NCBI RefSeq assembly: GCF_002093745.1
Contig: NZ_MTSB01000032.1
Coordinates: forward strand, 1-28,754
Source: Pseudomonas graminis
GTDB lineage: Bacteria > Pseudomonadota > Gammaproteobacteria > Pseudomonadales > Pseudomonadaceae
Direction of reading: 5' to 3'
Length of the DNA: 28,754 nt
This document shows, in pieces, positions 26,871 to 28,754 of the stretch. The notes under the pieces are model-generated. The model worked only from the letters and a program-made list of their open reading frames with translations, was not told the origin of the DNA and made no database searches. The translations under genes and the position numbers were made by a program. Position 1 is the first letter of the stretch. Each line of letters opens with the position of its first letter.

Positions 26871-27989
26871 ATGCGCAGCAAAGTGACAGGCGCCCAGCGC
26901 TGGGTTGTGAAGATCGGCAGTGCCTTGCTGACTGCGGATGGCAAGGGCCTGGATCGCAACGCTATGGGGGTGTGGGTAGAGCAGATGGTGGCGCTGCATG
27001 AGGCAGGCGTCGAGCTGGTGCTGGTTTCTTCCGGGGCTGTGGCTGCCGGCATGAGCCGTCTCGGCTGGACGGCTCGACCCAGTGCAATGCATGAGCTTCA
27101 GGCTGCTGCTGCCATCGGTCAGATGGGGCTGGTGCAGGCGTGGGAGTCGAGCTTTGCCGAGCATGGCCGGCACACTGCGCAAATCCTGCTGACCCACGAC
27201 GACCTGTCTGATCGCAAGCGCTATCTGAATGCCCGCAGCACGCTGCGCACCCTGGTCGAGCTCGGGGTCGTGCCGGTCATCAATGAAAACGACACGGTGG
27301 TCACCGACGAGATCCGTTTCGGCGACAACGACACATTGGCAGCACTGGTTGCCAACCTGGTCGAGGCTGATTTGCTGGTCATTCTGACGGATCGCGACGG
27401 CATGTTCGACGCTGATCCCCGCAATAATCCCGATGCGCAGCTGATTTACGAGGCGCGTGCTGATGATCCTGCGCTGGATGCAGTGGCTGGCGGCACGGGC
27501 GGGGCGCTGGGGCGTGGCGGCATGCAGACCAAGCTGCGCGCTGCGCGTCTGGCGGCGCGCTCCGGCGCACACACCGTGATTGTCGGTGGGCGTATCGAAC
27601 GTGTTCTGGCGCGGCTCAAGGGTGGCGAGCGGTTGGGGACGTTGCTGTCCCCCGAGCGCGAAATGCTCGCCGCGCGCAAGCAGTGGCTGGCAGGTCATCT
27701 GCAGACTCGCGGTACGCTGGTGCTGGACGACGGCGCGGTTTCGGCGCTGACCAAGGATCACAAGAGTTTGCTGCCGGTCGGCGTCAAGCTGGTGCAGGGC
27801 AGTTTTCGGCGAGGTGAGATGGTGGTGTGCGTCGGGCCGGATGGGCGGGAGATCGCCCGGGGGCTGAGCAACTACAGTGCTATCGAGGCGCAGAAGATTA
27901 TCGGCCATTCATCCGAAGCAATCGTGCGCGAGCTGGGCTACATGGCCGAGCCGGAACTGATTCACCGGGATAATCTGATCCTCGTCTGA
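26871..27989 (+). CDS. proB: Glutamate 5-kinase ProB
   Basis: ProB phosphorylates glutamate to gamma-glutamyl phosphate, the first and feedback-controlled step of proline synthesis. The protein has 372 residues. The amino-acid kinase domain (about 1-255) has VVKIGSALL with K14, [30 protein letters not shown] and [12 protein letters not shown], ending [15 protein letters not shown]. The PUA domain (about 275-370) begins [13 protein letters not shown]. The start has GGAAGAAG at 26863-26870. The partner proA is not adjacent, as usual in Pseudomonas. creA follows after only 26 bases, so the two are probably co-transcribed. Confidence 0.97.
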   Translation: MRSKVTGAQRWVVKIGSALLTADGKGLDRNAMGVWVEQMVALHEAGVELVLVSSGAVAAGMSRLGWTARPSAMHELQAAAAIGQMGLVQAWESSFAEHGRHTAQILLTHDDLSDRKRYLNARSTLRTLVELGVVPVINENDTVVTDEIRFGDNDTLAALVANLVEADLLVILTDRDGMFDADPRNNPDAQLIYEARADDPALDAVAGGTGGALGRGGMQTKLRAARLAARSGAHTVIVGGRIERVLARLKGGERLGTLLSPEREMLAARKQWLAGHLQTRGTLVLDDGAVSALTKDHKSLLPVGVKLVQGSFRRGEMVVCVGPDGREIARGLSNYSAIEAQKIIGHSSEAIVRELGYMAEPELIHRDNLILV

Positions 27990-28015
27990 TCAACGTTTAG
28001 TTAAAGGAAGATTCA

Positions 28016-28486
28016 ATGCGCGCTATCAACGGCTTTCTGGCTGCTTTGCTGTGTGTGCCGGCGCTGGTCTCGGCGGAAGAGATCGGGCAGGTGTCAACGG
28101 TTTTCAAGATGGTGGGGCCTAATGACCGGATCGTGGTCGAGGCGTTCGATGACCCCAAGGTTGAAGGGGTGACCTGTTACCTGTCGCGCGCCAAGACTGG
28201 TGGTGTGAAGGGTGGTCTGGGTCTGGCTGAAGACCGTGCCGAGGCGTCCATTGCCTGCCGTCAGGTCGGGGCCATCCGCTTCAAGGAAAACCTCAAGGAC
28301 GGTGACGAAGTCTTCAAGGAGCGCACCTCGCTGGTCTTCAAGACCATGCAGGTGGTGCGTTTCTTCGACAAGAAGCGCAATACGCTGGTGTACCTGGTCT
28401 ATAGCGACCGGGTCATCGAAGGCAGCCCGCAAAACGCCGTCACTGCGATCCCGATCCTGCCGTGGACACCCGCGCCCGCGCCTTGA
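28016..28486 (+). CDS. creA: CreA family periplasmic protein, function unknown
   Basis: This small secreted protein of 156 residues belongs to the CreA family, whose role is not established. A signal peptide ([20 protein letters not shown]) ends near residue 20. The mature part keeps the family's marks: [34 protein letters not shown] and the Cys pair C54 and C81 that could form a disulfide. [20 protein letters not shown] and [16 protein letters not shown] follow. The C-terminus is proline-rich (PWTPAPAP). AAAGGAAG at about 28002-28009 is a strong ribosome site. It is probably the last gene of a proB-creA unit; repeat DNA begins four bases after its stop. Confidence 0.92.
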   Translation: MRAINGFLAALLCVPALVSAEEIGQVSTVFKMVGPNDRIVVEAFDDPKVEGVTCYLSRAKTGGVKGGLGLAEDRAEASIACRQVGAIRFKENLKDGDEVFKERTSLVFKTMQVVRFFDKKRNTLVYLVYSDRVIEGSPQNAVTAIPILPWTPAPAP

Positions 28487-28489
28487 TGT

Positions 28490-28554
28490 GGCCTGGTTTA
28501 GGGCCGCTTCGCAGCCCATCGCAGCCGTCGTAACCTCCTGAAGCTCCCACGCCC
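28490..28554. repeat. 65-bp direct repeat, copy 1
   Basis: It starts GGCCTGGTTTAGGGCCGC and ends GAAGCTCCCACGCCC. An almost identical copy starts exactly 200 bases later at 28690; the two differ only at a few bases in the first 11. It contains a hairpin, GGGCCGC/GCAGCCC with one mismatch. It begins four bases after the creA stop. Confidence 0.85.
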
Positions 28555-28575
28555 TCCGGGCAGAAGCCCACAGTG

Positions 28576-28607
28576 TTGGGCTCAATACTCAATAATTGGG
28601 CTCAATA
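28576..28607. repeat. Two tandem TTGGGCTCAATA repeats, 20-bp period
   Basis: TTGGGCTCAATA occurs at 28576-28587 and 28596-28607. The intervening CTCAATAA also repeats part of the unit. This is a small slippage-type repeat next to the REP element. Confidence 0.7.
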
Positions 28608-28610
28608 AAT

Positions 28611-28650
28611 GTAGGAGCGAGCTTGCTCGCGAACTGCCGGGAACCGGCAG
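28611..28650. repeat. REP element with double hairpin
   Basis: GTAGGAGCGAGCTTGCTCGCGAA at 28611-28633 is the well-known Pseudomonas REP core, with the 14-bp palindrome GCGAGCTTGCTCGC at 28617-28630. A second hairpin follows at once, CTGCCGG (28634-28640) with CCGGCAG (28644-28650) around GAA. Such elements are mobilised by RAYT transposases encoded elsewhere. Confidence 0.85.
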
Positions 28651-28689
28651 CAAAGCCAGTGCATACGGTGCATCAGGCACAGCCGAGAT

Positions 28690-28754
28690 GGCCTGTTTCA
28701 GGGCCGCTTCGCAGCCCATCGCAGCCGTCGTAACCTCCTGAAGCTCCCACGCCC
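28690..28754. repeat. 65-bp direct repeat, copy 2 (reaches window end)
   Basis: This is the second copy of the repeat at 28490, starting exactly 200 bases later. It is cut by the end of the window, so the true repeat unit may be the full 200 bases and the array may continue. Confidence 0.85.

Overview
The window is about 28.7 kb of a GC-rich gammaproteobacterial chromosome. It is most probably a Pseudomonas of the P. syringae group. That placement is inference: the RecC, IspB, Obg, L27 (91 residues) and SelD/MnmH sequences resemble the syringae-group versions I remember, the tail carries the common Pseudomonas REP core (GTAGGAGCGAGCTTGCTCGCGAA), and the gene order rplU-rpmA-obgE-proB-creA with a divergent ispB is the usual Pseudomonas order. 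There are 19 protein-coding genes that I accept. I see no rRNA, tRNA or CRISPR array and no intact insertion sequence.

Layout. (1) 186-9441: recC-recB-recD, a tightly overlapping operon for the RecBCD helicase-nuclease. (2) 9442-11290: a lower-GC islet with no recognisable conserved gene except one minus-strand orphan, a membrane-anchored coiled-coil protein with a signal-like N-terminus. It is flanked by non-coding or decayed DNA, including a three-copy 12-bp-period repeat. (3) 11291-15077: a LysR-type regulator divergent from mmsA-mmsB (distal valine catabolism). A large imperfect inverted repeat lies between mmsA and mmsB. (4) 15263-16990: ggt, a periplasmic gamma-glutamyltransferase with a strong terminator. 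(5) 17058-23440: a selenium-type locus. On the minus strand is a four-gene PhnD/PhnC/PhnE/PhnE-like ABC importer. Divergent from it on the plus strand are selD (selenophosphate synthase), mnmH (tRNA 2-selenouridine synthase) and a TSUP-family membrane transporter. (6) 23512-28486: ispB (minus), then rplU-rpmA, obgE, proB and creA (plus), each block separated by a clear hairpin terminator. (7) 28487-28754: a repeat-rich tail with a REP element and a 65-bp direct repeat at exactly 200-bp spacing, cut by the window end.

How the genes work together. The most coherent system is region 5. The ABC importer is annotated by similarity as phosphonate-type, but it stands back to back with selD and mnmH and no phosphonate catabolic gene is nearby. 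The simplest reading is a selenium (probably selenate-type oxyanion) uptake system. It would feed selenophosphate synthesis and then conversion of 2-thiouridine to 2-selenouridine in tRNA wobble positions. The TSUP protein could move a sulfur or selenium anion. I did not find a wholly new defence or mobile system. The least explained parts are the orphan islet between recD and the LysR gene, and several uncharacterised repeats.
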